From Hermatobates lingyangjiaoensis (Eukaryota > Arthropoda > Insecta > Hemiptera > Hermatobatidae): a stretch of DNA of 64,000 nucleotides. The notes under the pieces are model-generated. The model made no database searches. It had not been told where the DNA came from and worked only from the letters and a program-made list of their open reading frames with translations. The position numbers and the translations under genes were made by a program. Positions 1 through 12,399 of the stretch are shown piece after piece; the first letter of the stretch is position 1; each line of letters starts with the position of its first letter. The stretch spans positions 1,269,001 through 1,333,000 of the forward strand of contig JAPFBL010000222.1 of assembly GCA_026182355.1 (NCBI GenBank), in the 5' to 3' direction.

Positions 1-1904
1 GTATATCTTCTCCGGAGGAGTCTATCTCTCTCAATATGGAGGAAGTTAAGGCCATATTGAAAGGGCTCCCGAGACGCAAAGCGCCGGGTGCGGATGACGT
101 AAACAACTACGTTCTGAAGCAGCTCCCTGACCCGACACTGAAACGGTTAACCTCTATATTTAATGCTTGCATTAAAATAGGTTATTTTCCGTCAGCTTGG
201 AAACAAGCCAGAATAATCCTTATCCCGAAACCGGGTAAGGATCCAACATTACCACCAAGCTACAGGCCAATAAGTTTACTTAGCTCAATGAGTAAGGTAT
301 TCGAAAAGGCCTTACTTAAACACGTATCCGAGTCTCTCCAGTTTACAGACATCCAGTTTGGATACAGGAAAGGACACGGATGCGTTCAGTTACTGCGACG
401 CACCCTCAACTTCTTATACTATGCTAAGCAAAGGAAGCTTAGAACATACACCCTAGCCATCGACCTTAACAAGGCCTTTGATTGCGTTTGGCACGAAGGC
501 ATTGTTAAGAAACTAGGAGACGCCGGGCTACCCCTATGGTTCCAAAGGATCATTCACTCGTGTCTAACTAAACGATCCTTTAGAGTTACGCCCGAAACAC
601 TGTATCCCCTGAATACGGGATTGAGAGGGGTGTACCACAAGGTTCTTGTCTTGGTCCCATCCTTTTCAACCTTTATTTACAGGACTTTCCCAAGTGGAAT
701 AAAAATAACAGAAACATGCAAACACTAGAGGGGATCTATGCAGATGACATATTGGTCTCGTGCAGGTCTTTCTTCATAGAAACCCCTCTAAGACAGTTCC
801 AACAACATGTTAACAGGATAGTGGAGTGGACTAAGATGTGGAGGATGGCTATCAATCCATCCAAATGCACTTTCACTGTCAACCTGCGCAAGAGGCTCGG
901 ATACACACCTACACTGCGCATACACGATCAAGACATACCAACTACAAAAACATTTAGGTACCTTGGTGTCAACATCGACTCTGGAATTACCTTAAGGGAT
1001 CATGTTGCATGCACTCTTGGCAGAGCTTATGGGGCCAGGAGTGTCATTTATCACCTTATAAAACCTGGCTCTGGACTGTCTCTCGGAACCAGGGTCAATC
1101 TATACAAGGCACTGTTGAGACCAATAATCACGTACGGGGTGACTACCTGGGCTAAACCGGCTGGTGAGCTGATGTATTTACGCATATCAGCATAAAACCC
1201 TCCGGATTATTCTAGAGGCACCCCGTTACGCCCCGAACGAGTTCCTCCACCACGAGGTCAAACTGGAGCGCTTGTCCAGGTTTATTCGAAATTTGGGAAT
1301 TAAGGAAGATTGTAGCAATGCGGACTCCACTAACCCGCTGGTAACGAGCATCAAGACACTCCTTACTGAAGATGTTCAGAATGAACAAGATCAGCTGCCG
1401 AGGAGAGCTATGGCTTCGGCTGAGGTAGAGGAAGACTCAGAAGATTTGACACGGATTCTTCAACAAAATTACTGACCTTGTTATAGTTTACACGAATAAT
1501 ATGTTATTAATAGTCCATTACCACTATATTTATATTTTATACTACTATCATAATTAATATAGTTATTATTGTCAATTTATATTATTATTATTATTGTTGT
1601 TATTATTTAAACTACTATTAGTGATATTATTCTTATTAGTAGTCTCACCATATAATTATTATTATACATAACTATTATTATTATTATTATACTATCATTA
1701 TAATTATAATTATTATTACTATTATTAATACTGTTATTATTATTATTAAGCATAAGACTTAGGATTAATTTATTAGTTTGTAAGATAGATTGTACAATAG
1801 GGGGAAAAGCCCGGTGGGCGACACTTAGTGTCCCCCGTACGGCTACCCCTGAAATCTGTAAATTGGGAGTAATCCCCAATAAAGAATTTTCATTCATTCA
1901 TTCA
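1..1904 (+). mobile_element. Jockey-clade non-LTR retrotransposon, 5' end outside window
   Basis: The segment holds reverse transcriptase coding sequence open from the left edge, a stop near 1474, an AT-rich 3' untranslated region with ATT-type low complexity (about 1495-1760), and a GC-richer 3' tail at 1798-1904. It ends in AATAAAG followed by a short CATT/ATTC repeat (about 1880-1904). A simple-repeat tail is usual for the 3' end of a non-LTR element. The copy is dead because the reading frame shifts at least twice. The 5' part, with ORF1 and endonuclease, is not in the window. Confidence 0.85.
3..1474 (+). pseudogene. Jockey-type reverse transcriptase, frameshifted
   Basis: The product would copy element RNA into DNA at a nicked target. 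Reading starts before the window. Visible RT landmarks are RRKAPGADD (near 75), SYRPISLLSSMSKVFEK (near 260-310), motif A AIDLNKAFDCVWH (near 455-495) and motif C YADDILV (near 736-756). Around 626-632 the frame shifts by one: the GVPQG-type motif B lies in a different frame from the upstream part. After the C-terminal LGVNIDSGITL region (about 960-1000) a second shift near 1165-1190 moves reading into the frame that ends at 1474. The spacing and motifs match the Jockey clade of insect LINEs, and two shifts make it a pseudogene. Clade assignment rests on motif recognition only. Confidence 0.85.
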
Positions 1905-2682
1905 GAATAAATATCTTTTTTTTTTCTTTTTTTTTTTGGGTGGCGAGGGGGTGGGAGTGGAGAAGAACTTTTGAGAAGTCAGAAAATTGGCATTTATCAT
2001 TACTCTGAAATTATCACAATTTTTATATTTAAATATACGGTTGATGGCTTATTAGAAATTTAATAAATCTTAATGTTGTATTGGTACATCAGAAATATTT
2101 ACTTAGCCAACTCCCAGCAACGACGATTTCTATTGATTGATGCCTTACTGACCATTTAAGTCCTGTTCCATTGGTTTAGTATTGTCCCAGAAAGGAGTGG
2201 TTGTGACATACGAGTCACCTGCCACGAAGGTATACTAAATACTGTTATTTTTTTTTAAAAAAAAAGAACAGTATTTACAAAACCCACGCCACCTGGTTGT
2301 GACATACGAGTATATGTTGGACGTTAAGTTATAGCCATATGCCATAATCGCACTCGTAGGCTACTACCATAACACCGCACCACCACCACTAACAAATGTA
2401 TCAAATTAAAGTGCAAATGAGACAATTTTACGATATATCAAGATAATAAACAATTACTTAAAATATGAAATAACTGATACGTTATAATATATTATAATAA
2501 GTAGTATATAATCACGTATGTACCCATTTATCGTATAAAATAGTTTTTAGAACTGACGGAAACTCTGTTGGAGAGATTGGAGATGAGATTTGGCCTGGTA
2601 TGGCTAGTGGATGTTGGCATTGCTTTCTTCTTTAAATTTATTTTTTTCTAAAACAGAGACAGAATGATGGTAATAGAATCAG
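1905..2682. other. No gene; AT-rich spacer with one hairpin
   Basis: I see no coding sequence or recognised repeat in most of this stretch. At 2238-2276 there is a near-perfect palindrome: AATACTGTT, a T-run, an A-run, then AACAGTATT. It would form a hairpin in DNA or RNA. It may be the relic of a small foldback insertion. Confidence 0.5.
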
Positions 2683-3042
2683 AAATTTGGATTGGCCTAC
2701 ACTAAACATTTCTCAAAGCAAATATAATATTAAACTTCTTGGGTATATAATGTCTCATTTGGAAATGATAGAAACGTCTATTCGGGACAAGATTATTAAG
2801 ATTTCATTCCTGGAGGTAGTACAGATAATAATCTTTCCAGTTATTAATTAATAAACACTGATTTCTGTATGTCACACAATGGATGCATGTAATATTATAC
2901 CACGTATTTTATTCCCATCATGTTTAATTGCTGATAAACAATAGAGTACATCTACACTATGAAGCCTATTTTTTCGTACAATATCAATTTGATTCATCAA
3001 TGATTCTGGACCCCAGCGTCTACACGATACACACTCAACACA

Positions 3043-3112
<70 letters not shown>

Positions 3113-3140
3113 ACACACACACAGACATCATATGTTTGTG
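2683..3140 (-). mobile_element. H1 (HINE-like) repeat, internally deleted old copy
   Basis: The left edge matches the 3' end of the H1 family in reverse: GGCCTACACT, then a diverged subterminal block and the stretch read on the plus strand as CATTCCTGGAGGTAGTACAG. The right part matches the H1 5' region: the block GATTCTGGACC, then a CA run (3034-3123) and CAGACATCAT. The body between them is missing. The TG/CA microsatellite sits where other copies carry the same tract. Confidence 0.65.
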
Positions 3141-3335
3141 ATTTACAAAAATTGTTATAATAATTCTGTTCTAAAATTACGCTTATAAATGATAAAGTAT
3201 ATATAACATTTTATCAATTAATATGTATTATATTGGTTTTTATTTTTAAAAAATAAAATCCTTTCAAATTAATTAATATCAAAAATATTATTTATCCTGT
3301 GCTAGAAGAAAGTGGTATTGGTATATTACATATAA

Positions 3336-3336
<1 letters not shown>

Positions 3337-3377
<41 letters not shown>

Positions 3378-3394
3378 CTGTAATATATATAACA

Positions 3395-3436
<42 letters not shown>

Positions 3437-3453
3437 CACATAGTGTGTGTGTG

Positions 3454-3498
<45 letters not shown>

Positions 3499-3506
3499 GT
3501 GTGTGT

Positions 3507-3583
<77 letters not shown>

Positions 3584-3753
3584 GAGTGTGTATCGTGTTG
3601 ACTGTCGTCGCTCCGTCAATTCACTTCTTCTCCTGAGGACGACCGCCATTACGGTCGAAATATTGAAAAGTGAGTCTTTGTTGTGTTTCTGTTTATGTGT
3701 CACTGCTTATTTTAATTGTTATTTGTCCTGCCGGACCGTTTTTCGTTTATCAT

Positions 3754-3842
<89 letters not shown>
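3337..3842. repeat. Compound TA / TG microsatellite block
   Basis: (TA)n runs lie at 3337-3376, 3398-3433 and 3757-3842. A long, lightly interrupted (TG)n lies at 3444-3590. Alternating purine-pyrimidine runs of this length are prone to Z-DNA and slippage. Open reading frames here (Cys-Val or Tyr-Ile repeats) are artefacts of the dinucleotides. A PLE-type end (3600-3745) is embedded between the TG and TA runs. Confidence 0.9.
3633..3660 (+). ncRNA. Hammerhead-like core at PLE-type end
   Basis: The order is CTGAGGA (3633-3639), one extra C, a 5-bp stem GACCG (3641-3645), loop CCATTA, return strand CGGTC (3652-3656) and GAAA (3657-3660). CUGANGA and GAAA flanking a stem is the conserved hammerhead core. 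Flanks TCACTT (upstream) and AAGTGA (downstream) could pair as an outer stem. Hammerhead ribozymes are known in Penelope-like elements. The cleavage site is not resolved, and the extra base after CUGANGA is not canonical. Confidence 0.4.
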
Positions 3843-3847
<5 letters not shown>

Positions 3848-4147
3848 AGATTTCACAATAAACACCTGAAATAACTATCAATGTTCAAACCACAATAAAA
3901 AATGAGAAAAACGACTAGGTCTTTCAACTGTAACTAGCAGTCTTCGTCCGAGTCAAATCTCCCACTGTTTAAATGAAATTGTTCATTAAATCAGTTGTGA
4001 TTTTACTCTGACAATGACCACGTTGTTGAATGATCTCCCTAACAATGACTTGTTACGGTTGAAAGATCTTAGTATATTTTCTCATTTCTTATTGTGATTT
4101 GGACGTTGATTGTTATTTCATAAGTTTATTGTGAAATCTTGTTATAT
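3843..4147. mobile_element. Foldback made of two inverted PLE ends
   Basis: The left arm reads AAAACAAGATTTCACAATAA and continues through a PLE terminal block on the minus strand. The right arm (about 4020-4147) reads the same block on the plus strand and ends TTGTGAAATCTTGTTATA. Both arms carry the CTGACGA-type / GAAA motif. The left one (3922-3950, minus strand) has stem GACTG/CAGTT in place of GACCG/CGGTT, a compensated pair change. No RT coding sequence lies between the arms. The left end abuts a TA microsatellite. Confidence 0.6.
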
Positions 4148-4588
4148 ATGCATATGCCAAATTCTAATCAATTAAAAGAAAAATATTAACAAGTAATAGA
4201 AGGAGTGAGGAAATTCATTGTATTAGAATCAAGATGGCTGATAGGTCTGGGTTTAGAGGAGTTGGTACTTCTTGTTTTCTAACTTTTCCAGAAGTCTGCT
4301 TAGTTCAAAGCAGCTTTCAGAAGTTCATGTTGCAACAGAACTGTTGTAGAATCAGTAAATGTCTCTCTGGTTTAGGAAAATAGTCTTCCTGTGTATTTAT
4401 CTAATGGGTAAACAAAAATAATGAGCAATAACAGTATTAATTGGGTCATTGCAATTGTTAGTAACGTCTGATTATTAATCATATTTAAATATTATTTACA
4501 AAATTTACTTAACCGCACAGCTTATCAATAACTGCAATTGTTCATGACATTTTATATCAGATGCACTAAGGTATACCTTAATCTATAC
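4148..4588. other. No gene recognised
   Basis: AT-rich sequence without a long open frame, RNA gene or repeat that I can name. Confidence 0.4.
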
Positions 4589-4725
4589 AAGGCGTGGGCA
4601 AACATTTTGACTCGCGGTCCACATTCACTACAAAAATGAATCCGGCGGGCCGGAGTGAAAGACGGACTTCCCATTGTTACGAACTTTTTTAATTTTGCCC
4701 TCGTTTTGAATAAATGTAAGAATTA
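4589..4725 (+). mobile_element. hAT-like terminal remnant
   Basis: The stretch GGCGTGGGCAAAC near 4591, then GACTCGCGG and GGCGGGCCGG, resembles the 5' end of widespread hAT elements whose termini read roughly CAGGGGTGGGCAAAC. No matching right end or 8-bp duplication was found. The following kilobase contains no readable transposase. Confidence 0.4.
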
Positions 4726-5539
4726 AAAACACAGAGTAATTAAATTTCCGTATCCTTACAAAATAAATTTCTTTTAATTTTATATGACCCAGGGCAAAAA
4801 AAATCGTCTTCTGTTCTTCATATTATTGGTATTTTGATTTTATTCTTCTCCAATTTCCTTTGATAGTGTTAAAGAGAAAGCTAATTTTCCTATCTTTGAA
4901 TGATTCACTGTTAGATGTTTGCAAAAAAAGTTCATACACCCAAAATTCTTTCCATTAATCTGATAGAATTATTGATCCTTGATAGAATTATTTTTTTCTA
5001 GTATTGTTTCCATTTCAAACAGAACTCAGTACTATTATTCAGTCAGGTGTTCTTTCTACTAATCAGAAAACACTCACCTCATTACCAATATGTCCTATGT
5101 CATACTAAACTTTGCAATATAAACTTTCAGGGAGCTTAATAAGAATATTTTCGAGAAACTCGTTATATTGTACCTTGGCAAGGGCTTTGGGAAAACATTT
5201 GAACAGTTTTCACATTTTGTCTCATGACCTTATAGGTAAATTAAATCGAGGTACTAATACACAGTGATTTTAGTATTTTTAGGATCAATCTTTATTACAC
5301 TTTCACCAAGTACAAATAGCTAGGGAACCTCTTCGATAGTTTGTCCTTTATATTTTTCACTAGTTAGATGGTATTTCTGCTATGGAAAAAACTCGATAAG
5401 TTAGTTTAATGTATACTGAGTTCTACATTTATTCAAAAAAAGGTAAAAAATTAGAAAAAAATACACTCCCAAAAATTTATCTACCGTCTATGGGCTATAA
5501 ATCTTGAAGATCTAGAGATCTTGACAAAATATATTTATT

Positions 5540-6010
5540 AGCACAGTGGAGTTTCTAAACGTGCATGGAAGAACAGAGAGTTGGAACCTCTGACTCTTGA
5601 GCATGGAATATACAGTTGACCATGTGAGAAATACTTAGTCTCACTCACTTCAATTCCTGCTGTAGACAGAGTTTGATGCTTCTACTTTAAGTTTTAAGTC
5701 ACGAACAGGCAGTCCAGGAGCAGTCAGGGAATCAAGAAATTCAATTGGCTAATGAACTGCTTCTTCGTCACTAATCACTCTGTGTACTGGGTTGTAAGTT
5801 CTTTTCTCAGCTTGATATAGTGTAAGAAACTGTTTATTTTTTTTTCCTGCCTGCTCATTTGTAGTGGTGAGAATTGCTCATTCACAAAGCCAGTTATTCT
5901 GAATAGATGTCAGATCTTGAACTTCGAGAAACATCGTGTCAATTATCTCTTACTGGAGTTTAAATGCAAATGAAACTGAAGTTTCAGCTTGCTATGCCTC
6001 ATGGTGGCTG
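5540..6010 (-). pseudogene. Helitron replicase/helicase C-terminal remnant
   Basis: On the minus strand three blocks match the end of the Rep-helicase of Helitrons. One reads PIEFLDSLTAPGLP then LKLKV (about 5690-5770), corresponding to the conserved YPVEFLNSL..GLPPH region before helicase motif V. Another reads SHGQLYIPCSRVRGSNS (about 5568-5622), the motif VI region normally written HGQLYVACSRV. Stops and shifts separate the blocks, so this is a decayed copy. Downstream on the minus strand I could not find a convincing CTAG terminus for it. Confidence 0.65.
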
Positions 6011-6539
6011 AGTTTACTTGTGACAAAATTCTGCAGACAAACAGACAGAAATTTTTCTAAGGGTGGATTCGGTTTATCTAATGTATAAAGCGTAAAGAAA
6101 AGTTGAAATGAGTCAGTTCTAAGTAATGTACAGAAAAAACCTTCCTTTTATTTATATAGATGAAAAAAATTATTTCATTGGATTTTATACTCATAAAACC
6201 AATATCTTATATCAATAAAAATCAGGAATCTTCAATCGTTTATCAGACAGAAAATTCTCCGCTTCTGAGAACACACACTTTTTTCATCCATACTACAACA
6301 CCAGAACTTATTCCATAATACCATATTCATATTCCACTAATCAGACATAGTCAATCTAAGTCTGGTATTAAATTATATTGAATTGTGCAAAATATAGATT
6401 GCTTAGATCCTTTTGTTGGACAGATCTAATTCATCCATACCATGGAAAGTATTAGAAATGTATGATTATTTGCACTAATATTTTACAAGCAAGCATAATA
6501 TTCTTTTACGCATCATATTAAGTAAATGATTTAACCATT

Positions 6540-7412
6540 TTTCATGAAACCTTTAGACAACAATTTTATTTCAGAGAATTCACTCAAAAAATTTTTGAGT
6601 CAATGTAAATAAATACAAGTATAGCAAGTAAACCAGTAGTCCAGGATCAATATTCAGTTTTTTATTTTTTTTTTATAAATTGTAATTTTCTTTTCAATTT
6701 TTCCTGAAAATTCGTGGTATTTAAATAAACCGTTTAGAGTCTAAAAAATTTTTTTAAAAACTAAAAATATACTGTAGCAGCCCTTTGGTGAATGTAATTT
6801 TGATAAAAATTATCTCAACTCATCCTCCAAAGAATGTTCTATTTATAGGTATAGTTTAATTTTGATCCGTCAAACTGTATGGCTTGTATCGCCCCTCACA
6901 AGCTTTCAGATTGATTTATAAGTCAATTATTTTTTACATTTTATAAAAAAAAAATACTTTTTTTTAAAAAAATGTGAAAATGTGAAAAAAATGTAAAAAT
7001 GTGAATATCTTTTTCGTTTATTGCATTTTTAACCTCAAAGATATTGCCAAATTTTCGAAACTCTAGAATTAGTAGTTTAGAGGAAAAAATTGTAGTCTAA
7101 AAACAGGTTTTTGGTAAAAAAAAAAAGTGACTTTCCAATCATGCATAATTGCTCCCTAACATAAGGGATCATCTGCACTATAAGGCATTTTTGTGTAAAG
7201 TGTCAACTTGATCAATCAAAGATTCTGGATCGTAGCGTGATATATACTCTCCCACCCACCCACACACACACACACGCACACACAGACATCATCAAAAAAA
7301 CTTCATAAAACGACTTCTGGGATCATAAAACTTGTAATTCCGACAAAATCTTGAGATCGAATTTTTCCACGATCACTATACTTTACTTATAGTAAATTAA
7401 AAATATATATTC
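6540..7412 (-). mobile_element. H1 (HINE-like) repeat, 3'-truncated
   Basis: The right end shows the H1 5' terminus in reverse: ACGATCACTATACTTTACTT (7367-7386), followed by TATAGTAAA. Moving left come CAGACATCATC, a CA/CCCA tract (about 7253-7290), GATTCTGGAT, GCATAATTGCTCCC and the GAGTCAATGTAAA block. The family's 3' hairpin is absent. Divergence from the 10.7-kb copy is moderate. Confidence 0.8.
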
Positions 7413-8804
7413 CCTTGAAATAGTACATCATACTAAACTTAAATAGAGCCAGTACATTAAAACCAATAATATAACTGAACAAAATGAGTGAGAAATTAAA
7501 CACGTTAAGGGAGAAAGTTGTCCTTACCGCCGAAACCTCCAACATCTGGCTAACTTGCTAATTTCAATTAAATGGTTGCTTATGCCTTGCAGCTTTGTTA
7601 AAAATGAGTTTGGCTGACATTCCAACTAACATACTTCTCAAAAGGCAAACTTAATATGAATATTAAATTCTAGTTAAAAGAACATTGAGGCCTCTCGTGT
7701 CATAAAAATTAAACAATAAAAGAAAGTTTAACATTAGAAAGTATTTATTCACTTCTTTTACTGATTAATCACTTTTAACTTAATTTGATTCTAAAAATTT
7801 GAATTTAATGAATTTGATTAATTATTACAAAGAATTTATAGTATTTATTTCATATGTCTTCTAGTAACTTTATAACATGTTTTGAGAATCGCTTCTCCAG
7901 TAACGACATGGACTACTCATAAACATTTTATATAATCAGCCTACATTAAGATGAAAAGTTATTAAAATTTGTTTGTGAGTCATTATTTTTTTCATATTAT
8001 TAATGGTTGGACTTTGTCAGTAAGTTATTAGGACAGACTGCATTATCTTCAGGGTTAATCCACTTTACTTTATTTTTTTCAATATTCTTTAATATTCGTT
8101 CATCATCCATATATTCTTTATTATATTCATTTTGGTAGTTAACTTTATGAGGTGTGCCGGATATGTTACCAATTTCTGAGTTAAATCTATGTTGAAAGTA
8201 TAGTTTTACAATATTGTTAAAGTGTTGTTCAAGTGCCATTATGTACTAATGCTTGTTAGTTTTAATAAATATTCTGATGGAATATTTCCCAGGATGAAGC
8301 AGTTGTATATGTTGTCTCAAATTAAAGAAAGATCTGAAACAACTGTATCTGAGAAATAGCCCAAACTACGATATACAAATTATTTAAAGGAATGAGCAAT
8401 AAAAATCTTGAGTAATCTACATTCCATTATACTATAAGTAATCAATATAAAACTCGTTGAAAATCAATTAAGTTTTGGTTTTCTTTTAATGTGTCTATCA
8501 TGTAGACGTAATATCAAACCCATAGGTAATCAATAATGATTTAATTTGTATTAATGTAGCTATATCAATTTTATTAGCCATATCAAACTTTAAATTATTG
8601 TTCTAGAACAATTTGATACGTTATTGTTATTAAAGTAACGGCCTAAATCTCATAGCGCTCCTGTTCACAGTGGACATGTCAATCTTCTTGTCTTTCCCTT
8701 TGTCGTTTTCAAAATCGACTTTAGATTTTAAGTTCTTTGTCTTATGTCTTATACATTTAGTATACTAAACCTTAAAACAAGTATTCTGTTTGACTAGACT
8801 ATAG
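7413..8804. other. No recognised gene
   Basis: AT-rich sequence. One minus-strand open frame of 79 codons (8000-8239) has a sensible amino acid mix (Asn, Lys, Glu, few low-complexity runs), but I recognise no domain. It has no splice-site or repeat context that would make it convincing. I see no RNA genes. Confidence 0.4.
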
Positions 8805-10553
8805 AAAAAAATCTAGAGTGGCCTACACTCTACTTTACTATAAGTAACTTAATGTCAAATTTCTTGAGTATATAAAACATAACGTCTCATTTAAGCATAA
8901 CGTAAACATCTAAATGGGATATAATTATTAGCCATTCATTCCTGAGGTAGTACAGATAGTGATTGAAGGACATATCAATTTATAAGCTTATTTTTGTACA
9001 TCACAAATAATTTATTATTTGCAAATAATTTCATTAGTATAACTACAGCAGTAATAACATTTTTGAAAAACCAAAGTGAACATTTCTTGAAACGATTTAT
9101 TCTCCTACAAGAGAATGGCTTTCGTTCAAACAGCCAGTGGATTTCTTACATCGTTTACTTGACATCCTTCTACATTGAATATTAAAGTAAAATTTTAAAA
9201 TTTAAAACAGGAAAATACCCTTTTTTTCTCTGAAAAACATCTTAAACAGCGAAGAAAATGTTATTTTAAGGTGCTTTGTTAATTAAAGATGTACGATAAT
9301 TACATTTATTAATCTCAAAACGAAAGATTCCAATTATGAATTATCATTTACATTTTTGGTCTTTTATAGAATTATTATACTGAGAATTTTAATCTTTAAA
9401 ATAATAATAATAATAACCTTCTTAGTATTTAATAAGATCATTTTCCTTCCCCTTTGTCAAATAACATATATACGAATTTTTTCTGAGTGAGTGTTATTAT
9501 TTTCCTGCACAATATTATTCCTCTTACATCTCATATAAGTCAATAAACAATTTAAATTATTCCTTTATAAATATCAATTTTTTCTCAGTGGATTTGCTCA
9601 AAAAATTTCTAAGTCAATGTAAACAATGTAAAAAAAACGACTTCTGGGACCTCAAAACATGTAATTCCGTCAAAATCTCGAGATCGAATTTTTTCACGAT
9701 CACTATACTTTACTTATAGTAAAGTAAAAATATAAAAAATTCGACAAGTATAGCAGGTGATCTTTTAGTCTAGGATAAACAAACAGTTTTTATAGCGTTA
9801 TTGCTCTTTTCCGTAATTGAAACTTCATGCATTTTCTTTATGAACTGTTAATTTTTTGTTCCATTTTTCGTCAAATTGTCGTTATTTTTTAATGAGCCGT
9901 TTAGCGTCAAAAAAACATTTTCTGAAAACAGAAATCGTACTGTAACGCCCCTTCAGCAAATGTAATTTTGAAAAAAAATATCTCAACTCATTCTCCACAT
10001 AATGTTCTATTTTTAGGCATAGTTTCATTGTGATCCGTCTAACAGTATGGTTTGTATCGCTCTCACAAGGTTGGAGATTGAATTAAAAGTCAAAATTTTT
10101 ACATTTTAGTGAAAAAAAATATTTCCTGTTGTTTTAAAATTCTGAATATATTTTTCGTTTGTTGCGTTTGTAACCTCAAAGATAATGTCAAAATTTCAAA
10201 ACTGTAGAATTACCAGTTTAGGAGAAATAAATGTTTTAAAAAAAACGGTTTTTGGCAAAAAAAGTGACTTTTCCATTATGCATAATTCTTCCCAAACAAT
10301 AGGGATCTTCGTCTTTATGGGGCCCATTTTTGTGTAAAATATCAACTTGATCCATCAAAGATTCTGGACCGTAGCGTGGTAACAAGCAATGCTAACACAC
10401 GCACCCACCCACCCACCCACACACACACACACAGACATCATCGTAAAAACGTCATAAAACGACTTCTGGGACCTCAAAACATGTAATTCCGTCAAAATCT
10501 CGAGGTCAAATTTTTTCACAATCACTATACTTTACTTATAGTAAAGTAAAAAT
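8805..10553 (-). mobile_element. H1 (HINE-like) repeat, near full length, with nested 5' fragment
   Basis: The left end is the H1 3' terminus in reverse: AGAGTGGCCTACACTCT (the terminal hairpin), then TACTTTACTATAAGTAA. The right end is the 5' terminus (ATACTTTACTTATAGTAAAG, about 10528-10547). A (CCCA)n tract lies at 10403-10418. At about 9630-9730 a second, short 5'-end fragment of the same family sits inside the T-rich block before the GTCAATGTAAAC segment. No long open frame exists, so the element is non-autonomous. Confidence 0.85.
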
Positions 10554-10721
10554 TAAATGTCTATGTAAACAAATCCGACAATTACAGCAAGTAATCCATT
10601 ATTCCAAGTTAGGTTTTCAGTTATCCAGCTATCACTCAATCAATCTTTCCTGTGATTGAAATTTCTTGAAAATTTTTGAGAACACTAATTTTACTTCAAG
10701 ATTTCTGTCAAAATTTCTTTT

Positions 10722-12380
10722 TTTACTTTACTATAAGTAAAGTATAGTGATCGTGAAAAAATTCGATCTCGAGATTTTGACGGAATTACATGTTTTGAGG
10801 TCCCAGAAGTCGTTTTATGACGTTTTTACGATGATGTCTGTGTGTGTGTGTGTGGGTGGGTGGGTGGGTGGGTGGGTGGGTGGGTGGGTGAGTGAGTGTG
10901 TTAGCATTGCTTGTTACCACGCTACGGTCCAGAATCTTTGATGGATCAAGTTGATATTTTACACAAAAATGGGCCCCATAAAGACGAAGATCCCTATTGT
11001 TTGGGAAGAATTATGCATGATAGGAAAGTCACTTTTTTTGCCAAAAACCGTTTTTTTTAAAACATTTATTTCTCCTAAACTAATAACTCTAGAGTTTTGA
11101 AATTTTGACATTATCTTTGAGATTGCAAATGTAACAAACGAAAAATATATTTTGGATTTTAAAACAACAGGAAATTTTTTTTTTCAATAAAATATAAAAA
11201 TTTTGACTTATAATTCAATCTCAAACCTTGTGAGAGCGATACAAGCCATACTGTTTGACGGACAAGAATGAAACTATGCCTATAAATAGAACATTATGTG
11301 TAGAATGAGTTGAGATATTTTTTTTCAAAATTACATTCGCTAATGAGGCGTTACAGAACGATTTCTGTTTTCAGAAAATGTTTTTTTGACGCCAAACGGC
11401 TCATTAAAAAATAACGACAATTTGACGAAAAATGGAACAAAAAATTAACAGTTCATAAAAAAAATTCATGAAGTTTCAATTACGGAAAAGAGCAATAACG
11501 CTATAAAAACTGTTTGTTTATCTTAGACTAAGAGATCACCTGCTATACTTGTCGAATTTTTTATATTTTTTTTCATTGTTTACATTGACTTAGAAATTTT
11601 TTGAGCGATTCCACTGAGATAAAATTGATATTTATAAATTTAACTTGTTTGAACAATTTAAATTGTTTATTGACTTATATGAGATGTAAGAGGAATAATA
11701 TTGTGCAGGAAAATGATAACACACACTCAGAAAAAATTCGTATATATGTTATTTGACAAAGGGGAAGGAAAATGATCGTATTAAATACTAAGAAGCCATA
11801 AAATGCCCAGTATAATAATTCTGTTAAAAACCAAAAATGTAAAAGATAATTCAAAATTGACATCTTTCGTTTAGAGATTAATAAATGTAATTATCGTACA
11901 TCTTTAATTAACAAATCACCTTAAAACAACATTTTCTTCGCTGTTTAAGATGTTTTTCAGAGAAAAAAAGAGGTATTTTTCTGTTTTAAATTTGAGAATT
12001 TTACTTTAATATTCAATGTAGAAGGATGTCAAGTAAACGATGTAAGAAATCCACTGGCTATTTGAACAAAAGCCATGTTCTCTTGTAGGAGAATTCTTTT
12101 TATCAAGAAATGTTCACTTTGGTTTTTCGAAAATGATATTGCTACTGTAGTTATACTAATGAAATTATTTGCATCAGCAGTGTGATGTACAAAAATAAAA
12201 GCTTATTTATTGATATGTCCTTCAATCACTATCTTTACTAACTCAGGAATGAAAGACTAATATTCATATGCCATTAGATGTTTACGTTATGCTTAAGTGA
12301 GACGTTATGTGTTGTATACTCAAGTAATTGGATATTAAGTTACTTATAGTAAAGTAGAGTGTAGGCCACTCCAGATTTTT
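10722..12380 (+). mobile_element. H1 (HINE-like) repeat, best full-length copy (about 1.66 kb)
   Basis: The 5' end begins TTACTTTACTATAAGTAA (from about 10723). A TG run and then about nine GGGT units follow (10854-10890). The body has no coding capacity. Near the 3' end the same terminal block returns inverted (TACTTATAGTAAAGTA, 12341-12356). The hairpin GAGTG-taggc-CACTC (12357-12371) and CAGATTTTTT follow. Asymmetric inverted repeats, a 5' tandem tract, a 3' stem-loop and T-run flanks match the layout reported for Helentron-associated interspersed elements. The assignment is structural only. Confidence 0.8.
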
Positions 12381-12399
12381 TAGTTATTTATTTAGGGTT

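Noticed and set aside
2872..3869. Open frames of 80-140 codons with Cys-Val, His-Thr or Tyr-Ile repeats
   Set aside because: They are translations of TG/CA/TA microsatellites, not genes.
8000..8239. 79-codon minus-strand frame with normal amino acid mix
   Set aside because: No recognised domain, no splice or repeat context; length is compatible with chance in AT-rich DNA.
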